Of a stretch of DNA of 64,000 bases, positions 10,989 through 22,936 are shown in pieces. Made by a program: the position numbers and the translations under genes. The notes under the pieces were generated by a model. The model ran no database searches, was not told the DNA's origin, and saw nothing but the letters and a program-made list of their open reading frames with translations. The stretch is from contig NW_019775464.1 in the NCBI RefSeq assembly GCF_001039355.2, positions 88,859-152,858 of the forward strand, read 5' to 3'. Every line of letters begins with the position of its first letter. Position 1 is the stretch's first letter. Source of the stretch: Lingula anatina (taxonomy: Eukaryota; Brachiopoda; Lingulata; Lingulida; Lingulidae).

Positions 10989-13900
10989 ATGACTGTGCTA
11001 CCGATGTGCCTCTTGACCACGATTTTAGCTTTGTTGGGCACTTTTGTCCAGTCAACAGATGGCCTTGGAGTCCTTTCCTTAAAAGACGGCACTAGTGATG
11101 TACGCTCAAAGGTGGATGCCATTAGAGCCAAGACTTCAGAACTGAACAAGCTTCTTTTGTCTTTGCAAAACAGTCTTGATTCCTGCCTTGGTGTAACGAC
11201 AACAGGTGAGTTACTCTTATCTTACAACATATTGTTCAACAAAACAGTCTTGATTCCTGCCTTGGTGTAACGACAACAGGTGAGTTACTCTTATCTTACA
11301 ACATATTGTTCAACACTTAACATTTGTATTCCATACATTTTCGTGTTGTCATTGTTTTCTGAGAAGTATCTTTAGAGATTTTGCTTATTTTAAAAAGTAT
11401 ACCCATGTACAAAACATAAACATTTAGAATTGAAATGCAGCACATTGATATGAAAATGGCTTAATTCATTTGTTCAATAACTGTTTTCCCAGGTATCACG
11501 CCCATAATTTGTGAAACCATTATCGATTATCTCTGTTAAATGTGCAATAGGGTTGCAAAAGATTAATATAAATGTTATCATTGAACAATTTCAGTTTAAT
11601 TTTGACTGTTTTCAATGTTATCTTAATGCTCCTCCTAACTAAGCACTATTAAATAACATAAAGAACAAAACAGCACAAACAACTTGTAAATATTATCATT
11701 GATTAATTCCAGTTTAATTTTGACTGTTTTCAATGTTTTTATTAATCTTTCTTCTTTCTAAGCACTACTGTATAAGGTAAAGAACAAAACAGCACAAACA
11801 ACATATAAAGTGCACATGGACGCAGTAAACGCAGATGTTTTATTAGCCATCTACATATCAACATAAATAAATAAATGTTTTATTAGCCATCTTCATATCA
11901 ACATGAATAAATAATTTAACATATAAATCATAAACCAGAGGAGAGCCCCTCCTCACCAACATATTTACTTTTTCTTCCCTTTTAAAACTAGGGAATCAGC
12001 TGGAGCCTAGCTGCCTCCAAAAAATCACCCCCAAGCTTTTCTCTCCCTTTCATAAGAAATTACCGGGAGTCCATCTCCCAAACTGCTCTTCCCAGCTTAG
12101 GTCTCTCCTTTGTGTATGAATACATATATGCATATAAAACATATTCACGGGCACATATTTACATTTATACATTGCAGGCCTTCGCATAGCCTATGTACTA
12201 CAGGTAGCTTAAAAATGGATAAAATAGCTAAAAATAAATACTGCAATAAAAACAAGTGATCATTATAAATGTTGCTCAAACAATAATTTATACTTCCCAA
12301 ATTTACACAACTTTAACCACATCATGAAAAATGATAAATAAAATTTAATTTAGCTGTTCACTGTGCTGCGCTAACTGATGGATTGATGTACATGTACTAT
12401 TCTGAATTACACATTATTCTGCAAAAAAAAGAAAAAAAAATAAATAAATAAAAATAAATAAATGAATAAATAAATTTATAAATAAATAAAAATGAAAATA
12501 AACTGGAGAATACCTTTGAAATAGACAGTTATTGACTGACTAACTACTTTGCGAATAAATCGCCTTTGGCCATCTCTGTTCTCCACCCTCCGAGCCTATT
12601 TAATAACCTGTTTGGAATATACCGCACGGGGGCTATACAGATAAGCAAAGTCAAGAAAGGCATACGTTGTTTACTGGATCACTGTTTATTCCAAGCTGGA
12701 ATACTCAGGACACGTGAAAAAAATAGAAAAGAAAAGAAACTAGAGGATCAGAGAGGCGATACCGCCTCCGGATATTGTACCACCAGCTGGAGTAAGCACA
12801 TTCGTATGGACCCACCCCCCTAAAAAAAAAAGACACCACCACCAGTCTTGTGCTTGACAAGCTGTATAAGATGCAAAGAAACAAGAATTCTCAAAATATG
12901 CAAAAAAAAAAAAAACTAAAAATGGTACAAACAAAGTTCAGTTCATCATAAAAAGTAGGTCAAAGGTCAATTTTAAGGTCACAGTGAATTGCCAGTATAT
13001 GACTTCCTATTCAAGTTCAGTAGTAACTATGGTNCTATTCAATTTCAATAGCAGCTATGGACCTATCTCTGCCAGTTTTTGAGATAAAAGGGAACCAAAA
13101 TTTGCAAAGTTCAATTCATGATGAAAAGTAGGTCAAAGGTCAATTTCAAGGTCATACTGAGATTGCTAGTATATGACTTCCTAAACAAGTTCAATAGTTA
13201 CTACGGGCCTATCTCTGCCAGTTTTAGAGATAAAAGGGAACCAAAATTTGCAAAGTTCAGTTCATGGTGAAAAGTAGGTCAAAGGTCAATTTTAAGGTTA
13301 CAGTGAATTGCCTCTAATGACTTTCTATTCAAATTCAATAGTAACTATGGGCGTATCTTTGCCAGTTCTGAAAGTATAAGCATTAAAAAAGTTGCAAAGT
13401 TCAGTTTATGGTGTAAAGTAGGGTGAAGGTCAATTTCAAGGTCACAGTTAAATTGCCAGTATGTGACTTCTTATTCAACTTCAATAGTAACTATGGACTT
13501 ATCTCTACCAGGTTTGGAGTTAAAGGGAAAGAAATGAGCAAAGTTCAGTTCATGGTGAAAAGAAGGTCAAAGGTCAATTTTAAGGTCACAGTAAATTGTT
13601 TCTAATGACTTTCTATTCAAATTCAATAGTAATTATGCCCGTTTCTTTGCCAGTTTTGAAAGTTTAAGCATTAAAAAAGTTGTTTATGGTGTAAAGTAGG
13701 TCAAAGGTCAATTTCAAGGTCACAGTAAGATTACCAATATAAGACTTCCTATTCAACTTCAAAAGTAACTATGGACCTATCTCTGCCAGTTTTAGAGATA
13801 AAAGGGAACCAAAATTTGCAAAGTTCAATTCATGATGAAAAGAAGGTCAAAGGTCAATTTCAAAGTCACAGTAAGATTACCAATATAAGACTTCCTATTC

Positions 13901-16900
13901 AAGTTCAATAGTAACTATGGACCTATCTCTGCCAGTTTTGGAAATAAAAGGGAACCAAAATTTGCAAAGTTCAATTCATGATGAAAATGGGTCAAAGGTC
14001 AATTTCAAGGTCACATTAAAATTGCCAGTATATGACTTCTTATTCAAGTTCAATAGTAACTATGGACCTATCTCTGCCAGTTTTGGAGATAAAAGGGAAC
14101 CAAAATTTGCAAATTTAATTTCATGGTGAAAAATAGGTCAAAGGTCAATTTCAAGGTCACAGTTAAATTGCCAGTATGTGACTTCCTATTCAACTTTAAT
14201 AGTAACTATGGACCTATCTCTGCCAGTTTTGGAGATATAAGCGACTAAATGTTATAATTTTGGAGTTACCATAATGTGCCATAAATGTTCTACAGAAAAA
14301 AATAATTGAAATAAAGAAAAGGTCATTTTGGTTGAAATTCTTGAAATGGGAGATGCTCAGAAGTTCCAGATGTTCAAATTTCTTGAAATAATGTCATTTT
14401 TCACCAGAAGTTGTCTGCCTCGCCAAGCCTTATGTTTTATATTCCCAGGGTTCAAAATTTATTATCCATTACCGTACTGCACATTTTGCTTTCACCACCA
14501 ATATGTACATTTTGATACAGCATAACTCGAAAACCGTATGAAATACATAAAAACGGAGACCACTTTCAGTGTTGGGCTTTACATGCTCTACAAAATGCAA
14601 AAAAGAATGGGTCTCTAGCATTAACGGTTCCCTAATTAGAGACAGTTGTCAGTATCGGTATCTTTTGGCCGCTGCTCCCGTGAAAATGCACCGATTGACC
14701 CCAAACTCACCGATAAGAAAGATGACTTGTAGGGTAACTCTTTCCAATAATATTATAGGTTAGGTCTGTGTAGTGTCTGAATACCAGCGCAAATAATTTT
14801 TTTTTTCGTAAAAAATTTCGTTTTTTTGAAAATTTTGGCCCGTTTGACCTTGAAATAAAGGTCAAGGGTCAAATCCAAGGGCATATTTGAAATCTCCATA
14901 TATGACTTTCGGTCAGCCATCTGTAGAAATTTTTCCCATAATTCCTTCGGTATGGTAGATAATTAGCATTTAATTTTGCCAATTTTGGACAAGGGTGCAT
15001 TGCAATGAGCGCCACACCTAGACCCCTGAACCGATGAAGCCCAAATTTTACGTGGAGCGAGTTGAGATTATATGTGACCTTAATCCAAGAGATGGGTACG
15101 CAGGCCCTTGTAGTCTAGGAGGAGAAGCGGTAACGGTAACATGGCGGCGGAGTTCAGTCTTCAATGCAACCACTTCTTTAATCTGAGATAATTTATGGGT
15201 GTTCGTCGTTTCTTCTTGGATAATCTATCTTGCTTTTAACACGCGCTTTGTTAAAGAAGCGAGGCGTCCCGTTCTTGTTGCTTTCAATCATCTCTCCTCC
15301 ATGCCGTTGGTGTTGATATCCGGCTCGCGAGACCAAATGCTGCGGACGGAACGAAGATTAAAAACAAAAACAAGAACAATAACAAAATAAATAAAATGAA
15401 TAATAATTTTAATGTAACAAAAATATTAATAATACAAAATCTAATTAAGATAAAACAGTACAAATTGAACATCGCTTCTGGTGAGATTGCTGTTGCCGAA
15501 GGCTGGCGGGTAGACCGCTGCAGGGAATATCGCTGAGAAGAGGACTGGTGAGAGAACCACTGATGTGAAACGACTGACGCCTAGGGTTGCTGAAAACACC
15601 GCTGAGACGAGGGCCAGTAAGAGAACCACTGCCAGGAAGACCGCTGTCGCCGTGGGCTGCTCGGTACACCGCTGAGACGTAACAGATGATTGGTCACGAT
15701 GTTGTGCAATCAGCTGAATGGTTCTCATGGAACAACCCAACGGTCAGGCAATTCAGGGTCATACCCACTCCTATGTTCACAACTTGGTAAAAAAAATGTA
15801 TCCATCTCAATTAAAAATAATTGCTGTTGGAGTATTTATTGGCCACACTACATTAGGTACGTCTATATTCCACTACTCACATTCCCAATTTACACGATGA
15901 TCAGTTGCCTACATTTTTGCTAGGGGGTATATTTTCTTTGAGTTCTTTTCCTTTATGATAATTTAGTATTGCGTTATTTGGATTCAGAATGACTATAACG
16001 GATGTCTTAATTTGTATCTTGATATTCGTCGTGTAAAAATATAGGTCAAGGTATGATCTACTAAATTTAGTATTGTTAGTAAGCTCTAAGCAGAACTGAT
16101 GGGAAATTTTGGAAATTAGAACAACTTTTATTTCAAAGTTTATTGTGAAAATTGCCACAAATTCTTTGTACAGCGGTTGCATTCACCAAAAAGACATTTT
16201 CAAATTACGAGATTAGACAAAATCCCTTGAGTAATGCAAAACGGTTGGTTGAATTGGGTATCATGTGAGACAGATATGAGCAGAATGGCAGTCCACGTAT
16301 ACTCGTATGGCGCTATCACTGGTGTTTGCGGTTGCAAGTTATTTTTTCAGCACATTTGTAGCACTCAGCACTTAAGTGGATGTGCTGTTTTGGGAGCAAA
16401 CAAGAAGGCAGAGCAACCAACGGCATCGCACAAGGTAACATACGCGACAAGGCATCAGCACTGGTCGTCCCTGTAAACCTACAATCTGGAGGATTTGTTA
16501 ACCTTACCAGTGTCGTTAGATGAGAACAATATCGGCCTCTTCACTAAAGGACCGTGCCAAAATATTTGCAAGGCAGAATCTGAAATCTCTCGCGTTATTG
16601 TGTAAAGAAGAAAGTTTCTAAAGCTAAATATGGCTTAAATAGTCCTTTTAGTTTCGTTTGAAATAGGCAAAGCACCTATACCTTCTGTGCATCATTTACT
16701 AAATAAATCTAATTCATAAAAAATACAGAAATGAGATTTGTATTTTATATTGTGTTATTTGCATACAGTATACATATTTCACTGAATTTTTTTCGAATTC
16801 TTCTAATTTTTAACAGGGATCCAGTGCGCGTCTGGCTTTGTGAAGTTCCAACGCTCGTGCTACAAGTTTGTGAGAGAGGAGAAGACGTGGCAACAGGCAC

Positions 16901-19812
16901 AGCATGACTGTCGTACCATGGGGGCGAACCTGGTGTCCATTAAGTCTTGGGAGGTGCAGAAGTTTATTCAGGACCACACAGCCGCGAACAAAGGTGCCAG
17001 ACGCTAGTTCAACATTATCAGTTATAAAAAGAACTTGACAATTACGATACGGGTATTCGGTCAGTTAAGGCCCGGTCACACCTACAGAACGCACGAGGTA
17101 CGCATGCAATAGCGAATACATAATAATAGCGAATAATAGCGAATACATAGCGTTTTGTTGGCTTATTTTGCGTATAAAGGGCGCATAAAGATCGAATATA
17201 GAACGCACGCGTAAAAAAATCCAACGAATGCACAACGGGTTTTTGGCGCAAGGAACGAATGATCCGCGCATTCAGCACGCATTAAGCGAACAGATAGCGT
17301 TCCTCAGTCAGCAGCAATCACGTGATTCGTTTTCTATATATATAAAAAACTGCAGATTATGTAAAAAGCAACCAGTGAAGTTTGTTTTCTTGGATACACA
17401 TCTATCATTTTATTCATTGGGAAAGTTATATATTAAACAGCAAAATAATAAAGAGAAGCATTAACATGATATAATCTGTCAATGTAATTGTTTTCCAATT
17501 ATAACCGGACATTGTTTTTAAATAATTTATGTAAAAATCGAGCTATACAAAATATTAAAATTGAGACCATCTAAGAGAATAAAATTTAACCCTGATTATA
17601 ACTATAATTACAGTAACATCACATGTGCATAATGTATTTTGCACCACTGTGTATTTTAATGTCTTGTTTAGTCTATGTTTAAATGGTCATTTCAAAGGGA
17701 AGAAAGAGGTAGTCTAAACCATCCTGTATTGCCATGGAACAGATCCGGCTTCAGAGTTGGCCCAGTGTTTGACGAGATTTCTCCGTTTTTCCCTTCCTTG
17801 CTGGACGTGTTTCTAACCTGTGACGTTGCGGGTGTCCTCTAGATTTCGGTAATTTCTCCACTCACCAGCAGCAAACTCTTGACACAGGTTCTCGGAAACG
17901 TCAAGCTGCTGGCTCTGCAGTGAATACCGGGTCCTCATAAGGTTGTGGAAGATGCTGCTTGTTATAACAATTTTTTTTTTGATGGCCTTGGGCTGCTGCT
18001 GCATTGTCCTAATAAGTAGAACTTGGAAACGGTTCGCCAGAATGCTCCTGATGTCACAGGCTTGGTGGAGTGCAAGTTCCATGACGTTATGAGAATGTTG
18101 GCGAACTGCAGTTTCGTATTCTAATCGCAGCCTGTCAATAACTTCCATATTATGCAGCGGTTATTCAGCAAAATTGGAGAAGTAATGAGGATACAGAAGA
18201 CCCATTTATATATACACCATAGATACATGCTAGACTCGGGACAACGACAGAGGCGCGCTTCAATAACGCTGGGTGCGTTATAGAGTCGTTCAACGTTCGT
18301 TCTGATTCGTTAGAGATTCGTTTAGCACCCGTTTATATGTTCGCTACACATGCGTTGGAAGCATGCTGTGTGCTCGCTACGCCAAAGCCAACGAATTTGA
18401 AACGAACACCTAGCGTTTATGCAGCGTCTGATTAACGCTGGTCCAGCGGCCTCTGCGAATGCCGAGCGACCTTTTGACGTGCAAGTTCATGCGTCGAGCT
18501 GAACGCACATTTTTGTGCATGCACAAAAACTCAGACGCACAAGAACGAATGAAAACGAATGCATAACTGTCGCCCGGCGCGTCTGACGAATGCAGACGCA
18601 TAACGGCGCACTGGCCAAAATTGCCAAAATTGCCAAATTTTTTTAGCGCGTCGGCCGTGCGCCGACCCTGCGTCGTGTAGGTGTGACCGGGGTATTAGAT
18701 TTTGATAAATAAACTTGTAGCAGAGAAATGTCCTATTAGAAAGACAGGAGAGAACATTCTTCCATGAATACGTTAACGATATGAAAAATTTTCATCATTT
18801 CACCTCTTCTTTAACTGATAATTGCTTAATTTCGAAAAAAAAGGAAAAACCTTAAGGTTGGCTTTTTAATGTATTGTTGCAGACCTGTTCCCAAATGATC
18901 TCGGGTTTCACGGTGGAGCCACAGACACGGCAATGGAAGGGATTTGGCAATGGGTTTCTGACGGATCTTTGGTCCAAGGTGAGATATTACTCCTTTCACC
19001 AGTTGTGATTCATCATCATCATCATCATTGAGGGCATTCAGAAAAAGTTGATCCGGGAACTAACAGCTCCTCGGACTAAATATTGCCATTCCACTTCAAA
19101 GCAATGCCGCTGATCCCCTGATGGTCTACCCACCTTAATGCGTGCCGTCAATGCAGGGGCCTAGCAATTAAAGCTGGGAGCCGAGATTTAATCCATTAAA
19201 TGGCGCGTGTGGAGGAGGAGAGACCATCAGGGGATGAGGGTGGTCAGCTTTTTAGTGGGGTTGACCATACTTAGTCGGCGGATCAGTAAGTCCGTGTATA
19301 ATCTGTTTTAAATGCAATCATTGGCTATAATCACAACAGCGGACTTACTAGTCCGCGGATCAAAAATGGCGATCCACTTAAGAGCTTGACGTCGAATCCC
19401 ACTGAAAAGATTTCCCGTGGGGATTATGCAACAAGCATTGAAGTGGGTCAACCGTATTTGATCTGCGGACTGAATGGGGCCATTGGCACTGTATGAATTT
19501 GCGCTTTGAGTTGAATCCTCTGTCTGCCTCTCCAGATGCAAAAGCCTTACCTCAAGTACTCCATAGTTCAGTTTGGGATATTTGGTTATCACTATTAGTT
19601 TCGAAGATTGTTGTGGTTATAACCCATTGCCCTTTGTTATACACGACTACTTTGACATTTCAGGATACTTAGGCTGGGACTTCTTTCATGGCAGACATCA
19701 GGACGGAGGCAGAGGCGAGAATTGTTTGCTGCTGTATGCTGGACGCAAATATCTGTGGCATGACGAACCCTGCAGCTATAAGACACATTCTATTTGTGAA
19801 ATTGAAAATTGA
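10989..19812 (+). CDS. CTL2: secreted C-type lectin-like protein, intact, long introns
   Basis: Exons are 10989-11205, 16817-16993, 18883-18978 and 19664-19812, giving 212 residues. Signal peptide, neck and all six lectin-domain cysteines are present. It begins MTVLPMCLLTT and ends WHDEPCSYKTHSICEIEN. The gene is about 8.8 kb because intron 1 (5.6 kb) carries a 145-bp satellite and intron 2 carries a PIF/Harbinger-type element. The exon 2 donor is GTGCCA rather than the GTGACA or GTGAAA seen elsewhere, and exon 1 is followed by a 74-bp tandem copy of its own donor region, so splicing efficiency may be reduced. The acceptor of exon 2 gives Gly instead of Asp at the junction codon. AATAAA at 20096. 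Confidence 0.8.
11167..11314. repeat. 74-bp tandem duplication spanning the CTL2 exon 1 donor
   Basis: Two direct copies start at 11167 and 11241, each containing the end of exon 1, the donor acaacaggtgagttactc and the start of intron 1. Use of the second donor would add 74 nt, shift the frame and meet a stop quickly. Confidence 0.85.
11570..11806. repeat. 118-bp tandem duplication in CTL2 intron 1
   Basis: tttaattttgactgttttca occurs at about 11593 and again 118 bp later, and aaagaacaaaacagcacaaa occurs at about 11660 and 11778. The copies have diverged by several substitutions. A further short tandem of about 37 bp (gttttattagccatct) follows at 11838-11912. Confidence 0.6.
12950..14245. 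repeat. satellite array, about 145-bp unit, rich in AGGTCA half-sites (CTL2 intron 1)
   Basis: About nine units recur at 135-149 bp spacing. Each has aggtcaaaggtcaattt followed by tcaaggtcacagt, then a tatgacttcctattcaa segment and ggacctatctctgccagttt. An N at 13034 interrupts the array. A diverged unit is seen near 14860. It sits wholly inside intron 1. Confidence 0.85.
15727..15856 (+). CDS. possible orphan first exon with a membrane segment (unrecognised)
   Basis: The ATG at 15727 opens a 43-codon frame that reaches a good donor (cattag|gtacgtct). It begins MEQPNGQAIQGHTHSYVHNL and ends in a hydrophobic stretch, QLKIIAVGVFIGHTTLG, which could start a transmembrane helix. I do not recognise it with confidence; the membrane-spanning 4A family is one guess from the style of the last 20 residues. 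It lies inside CTL2 intron 1 on the same strand and no further exons were identified, so it may be a captured exon, a pseudogene fragment or chance. Confidence 0.25.
17068..18694. mobile_element. PIF/Harbinger-type DNA element in CTL2 intron 2
   Basis: The ends are inverted: left aggcccggtcacacctac, right gtaggtgtgaccggggta. Both are flanked by TTA (17065-17067 and 18695-18697), the 3-bp TWA-type duplication known for PIF/Harbinger elements. The interior holds a minus-strand transposase remnant (17813-18148) and complex subterminal sequence rich in CG and cgaatg motifs. It is 1,627 bp, shorter than autonomous elements, so it is an internally deleted copy. Confidence 0.75.
17813..18148 (-). 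pseudogene. C-terminal remnant of HARBI1-like transposase
   Basis: The 111-codon minus-strand frame includes SILANRFQVLL, then TMQQQPKAIKKKIVI, then SIFHNLMRTRY. This is the order of the C-terminal part of Harbinger DDE nucleases (FGIL-A-RF, P-V-KIV, C-LHN-LR-RYP). The catalytic acidic residues lie upstream in the family and are not present here. The location inside matching inverted repeats with a TTA duplication supports the call. Confidence 0.6.
19110..19235. repeat. inverted repeat in CTL2 intron 3
   Basis: tcccctgatggtct near 19113 is mirrored by agaccatcagggga near 19222. The flanks also contain an ATC microsatellite (about 19012-19030). It could be part of a short fold-back element, but its ends are not clear. 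Confidence 0.4.
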
Positions 19813-20366
19813 GGACCTTGGTATATTTACAGTCTGTGTGCAGTCTACTAGCTTATTAAAAAGGAAGTTGTACAAGCAGATGTAAATCACCAGGTACGAA
19901 CTTGTAATGTGTTAGAAGAACTTCTACTCACTTTATAAACTTGACATTTACCGTTGTACGTGTTGATGTTCATAATGAATCATTTAAAATTTTTCTTTAT
20001 AAGAGGGTAATTGCAAATAAAAATGGGGAAGCTCCCTCTACTAGGTATTTGAATTCTCAGTGACACATGATCTTAAATTACAAAAATTAGTGTACAATAA
20101 AGGCCTTTCATCATCCAACAGTATTTCTGTTCTGTCCACTAAGAACAACAATTTATTTATCATGTAAAGCGTTTCTTTGTCTTCAAAAATTTATTGTTTT
20201 GACGAAAAATAAATTTCTTTGGAACAGCTTCTCTGTTAACATCACAGAATTTAAGCCTCATAACGATATACACATATCGAACCATCCGTTCTCTTGTTAA
20301 ACATTGAATCCAGTTCTCATCGTTGCTACCTAGGACCTTTGGTACATGGGTACGAGTTACTACCAA
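19813..20366. other. CTL2 3' UTR and downstream flank
   Basis: No gene was found. The flank parallels the CTL1 flank (about 8560-8940), with the AATAAA at 20096 in the matching place. Confidence 0.55.
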
Positions 20367-20601
20367 GACCCCGTTCCCATACCTAGATCAATCTAGCATG
20401 GGTTTCTCGCTAAATTTCACTCAGCCTAAGCGGCTGTTATGCCTGGCACGCCTACTGAAGCTGGGGGTAATTATCTATCGTTTAGCAGCTTCAGTAGGCG
20501 TGCCAGACATCTAAGTTGTTTTAGCTGGATGTTATATAGCGAGAATCCCCACGGAGCTGGGTCGATCTTGCTAGATCGATTTAGGTATGGGGATGGGGTC
20601 T
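20367..20601. repeat. palindromic GATCGATC MITE family, copy 5 (best-preserved ends)
   Basis: The left end agaccccgttcccatacct is matched by the complement aggtatggggatggggtct at the right. The inner arms cacgcctactgaagctgggg and cagcttcagtaggcgtgcc are nearly perfect. This copy gives the clearest boundaries for the family, about 235 bp. Confidence 0.75.
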
Positions 20602-20812
20602 AAATGATACTGTAATTCTACGAAGATCGATCCATCTCCTTGGGGACTCTTGCTGAATGCAATTAGATGAACAGACTAACAGTGATTATACGAATAATGT
20701 ACTAGTACGTTGGAAACAAGAGGAGGCGTGTTTCTCTGTTATACTGATTGCATTCAGAGTCTCCGAGGATAGATATGTGCGTAGAACGATAGTTTAGTTG
20801 GGAATAGACCCT
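20602..20812. repeat. second palindromic element abutting MITE copy 5
   Basis: Counterpart of 9131-9340: ggggactcttgctgaatgca is mirrored by tgcattcagagtctcc near 20750. Confidence 0.45.
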
Positions 20813-21336
20813 AATATTCCACATGGTACGGTAGTATCCACATGTAACATGATATACCTCAGCAGGCCTCGTTATAACGATTTTGAACCCGGATAAGACT
20901 CTTTAACAGCTGACTACTTCACTTCGAGTTGTGAACACTTATGTGCTACACAGGGATGGCTACTTAAGCCAGCGTCCCGACGGTCTTATAATGAACTGGC
21001 GCAGGGATTATAATATGCCTTAAATGATGGCAAAATCACTATTTATGTGTCCACTCCCTCAACAAAATAAAAAGATGTACATTTATATAAGTAACTAAAT
21101 GAATAAACGAAATTATATAAATCAGAAATAAACCTCAAACTAACAAAGCAAAAGTTGTGATTTTACTTGTAATATTGTAATTTATTCTATGGACGTTTTC
21201 TATCTCTGTTAACTAAATACTATTACATTTCCATAGAAAAAGGTCCTCTGACAGAGCCACATAACTTGTGCCTAATGATGACATATTGGCTTAAATGCTG
21301 AAATCAGGAACTCGATTTCATATCAAAGATAATTAA

Positions 21337-21684
21337 AGGGATAATAACTCTTCGTATGAGATCTATATTTCACAACAAAAACATTGTGAATAACTCATAG
21401 AAATATAATATATTCTGTTTTAGCACAAAAAAGGCAGTTATAGCTATTATTCTGATATCTGAGCTTGTCTTTAGACCACATACCCTCCATTGATGGCTAT
21501 ACTCTGTTAAAATCTCTTATGAGATCTTCTTAAGAGATTTTAACAAAAAAAAACAAACTTTTTAGAAAAAACCAGGGACTAACTTTGAATGTAAAAATGG
21601 ATTAATTAACCATTGGTATGGGAAAATTGTTGTTTACTCCAGGAAAATTAATTTTTTTGGCCGAAACGAAGAGTTATTATCCCT
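21337..21684. repeat. TTAA-target MITE, copy 2
   Basis: The ends match copy 1 exactly for at least 19 bp and are flanked by TTAA (21333-21336 and 21685-21688). It lies about 220 bp upstream of the CTL3 promoter. Confidence 0.8.
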
Positions 21685-21907
21685 TTAAGGCACCACATTT
21701 TGCTCCAGATTTTTCATACTGCAGAGTTACACGAATGCCGCATGCACAGTGATCGCACCTTTCAAAGAAATAACAGTGATCACAAAGGGGTATCTGCATG
21801 TTTACATTTACTACTTAGCTTCACAGGTCATATTGGTGACGTGGGCATGAGGCCATTAACTTTGGTTTTACCTTATAAGGGTGCAAGATTTGAGAAATGT
21901 CAACGTG

Positions 21908-21940
21908 GTCACATGACAGGGCACCTTGTTACAATAAAAA
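21908..21940 (+). promoter_or_regulatory. CTL3 core promoter
   Basis: GTCACATGAC at 21908 and a degraded TATA (AATAAAAA) at 21933, with the usual 25-bp spacing. Confidence 0.55.
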
Positions 21941-21987
21941 AGCCGCCCCCAGCAATACGCTACGCTTACGTATCTCACTTCATGAAG

Positions 21988-22936
21988 ATGTCTGTGCTAC
22001 CAATGTATCGCTTGACCACGATTTTAGCTGTATTGGGCACTTTTGTCAAGGCAGCAGCTGCAAGAGACCTTAGAGTCCTTTCCTTAAAAGACGGTACTAG
22101 TGATATACGCTCAAAGGTGGATGCCATTAGAGCCAAGACTTCAGAACTGAACGAGCTCCTGTCGTCTGTGCAAAGTAGTCTTGAAACCTGCATTGATGAA
22201 TCGACAACAGGCGAGTTACGCTAATCTATCAGTTTATTCTTCAGTTATTTACATATGTATTCCATCATTTATTTTGCGTTGTCAGTATTCTAAAATATTT
22301 TAAAGGAATTTTAACTCATTTTTAAGTAAAATGTCTGCGTACAAAATCTTGCTTTATTGCATTTGTCAAATTACTCTTAACCCGGATATCACGTCCACGT
22401 TTGAGAAACCATTCTGTAATGTCGTGAACTGATTCCGGTTCCCCGTGCTAGAGAGTCCGCTTCCCATTCAATTGTATAAGAAAGCCTAGCCCTAGATTTT
22501 TTACCCACTTAGATCAGGCTAACCCTAACCATGATAACTAAATGGAGGGCGGATTTTCTGTTACACGAACCTACAGTTTCGTTTCACCAGGACGAGCAAA
22601 ATGCAGATTTCTCTCTGATACAGTATTCCAGGACGAACAAACGAGGGTCGTGGCCTGATTATCTTATTAAATATTGCATGAAGTTTGATAGGAATTGGGC
22701 ACTATTCCCGTGAAAGAAACACCTCTACCTCTGTGCTTCAGCAATTAAATAGATGTAATTTATAAAAAATACAGAAATAAGATTTGAATTTAATTTTTTG
22801 TTATTTGCATACAGTATACATATTTCATTGAATCTTTTTTGGATTCTTCTCTCTAATTTTAACAGATATCTAGTGCGCATCTGGCTTTGTGAAGTTCCAA
22901 CGCTCGTGCTACCAGTTTGTGAGAGAGGAGAAGACG
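21988..22936 (+). pseudogene. CTL3: lectin pseudogene (exon 1 plus truncated exon 2)
   Basis: Exon 1 (21988-22210) is open and encodes a signal peptide and neck with a two-codon insertion (FVKAAAARDLRVL). Its donor is GCGAGT, a GC-type donor. Exon 2 starts at 22866 but reads Asp-Ile-stop (TAG for the usual CAG), and after the EEKT codons, at about 22937, the sequence switches to intergenic DNA identical to 28789 onward. The rest of exon 2 and exons 3-4 are missing. This is a dead copy created by deletion or unequal recombination. Confidence 0.8.

Noticed and set aside
15441-15740. 99-codon minus-strand open frame in CTL2 intron 1
   Set aside because: It lies over imperfect gagaaccactg-type repeats on the plus strand, has no domain, and an overlapping frame is equally open. 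It looks like a by-product of repeat structure.
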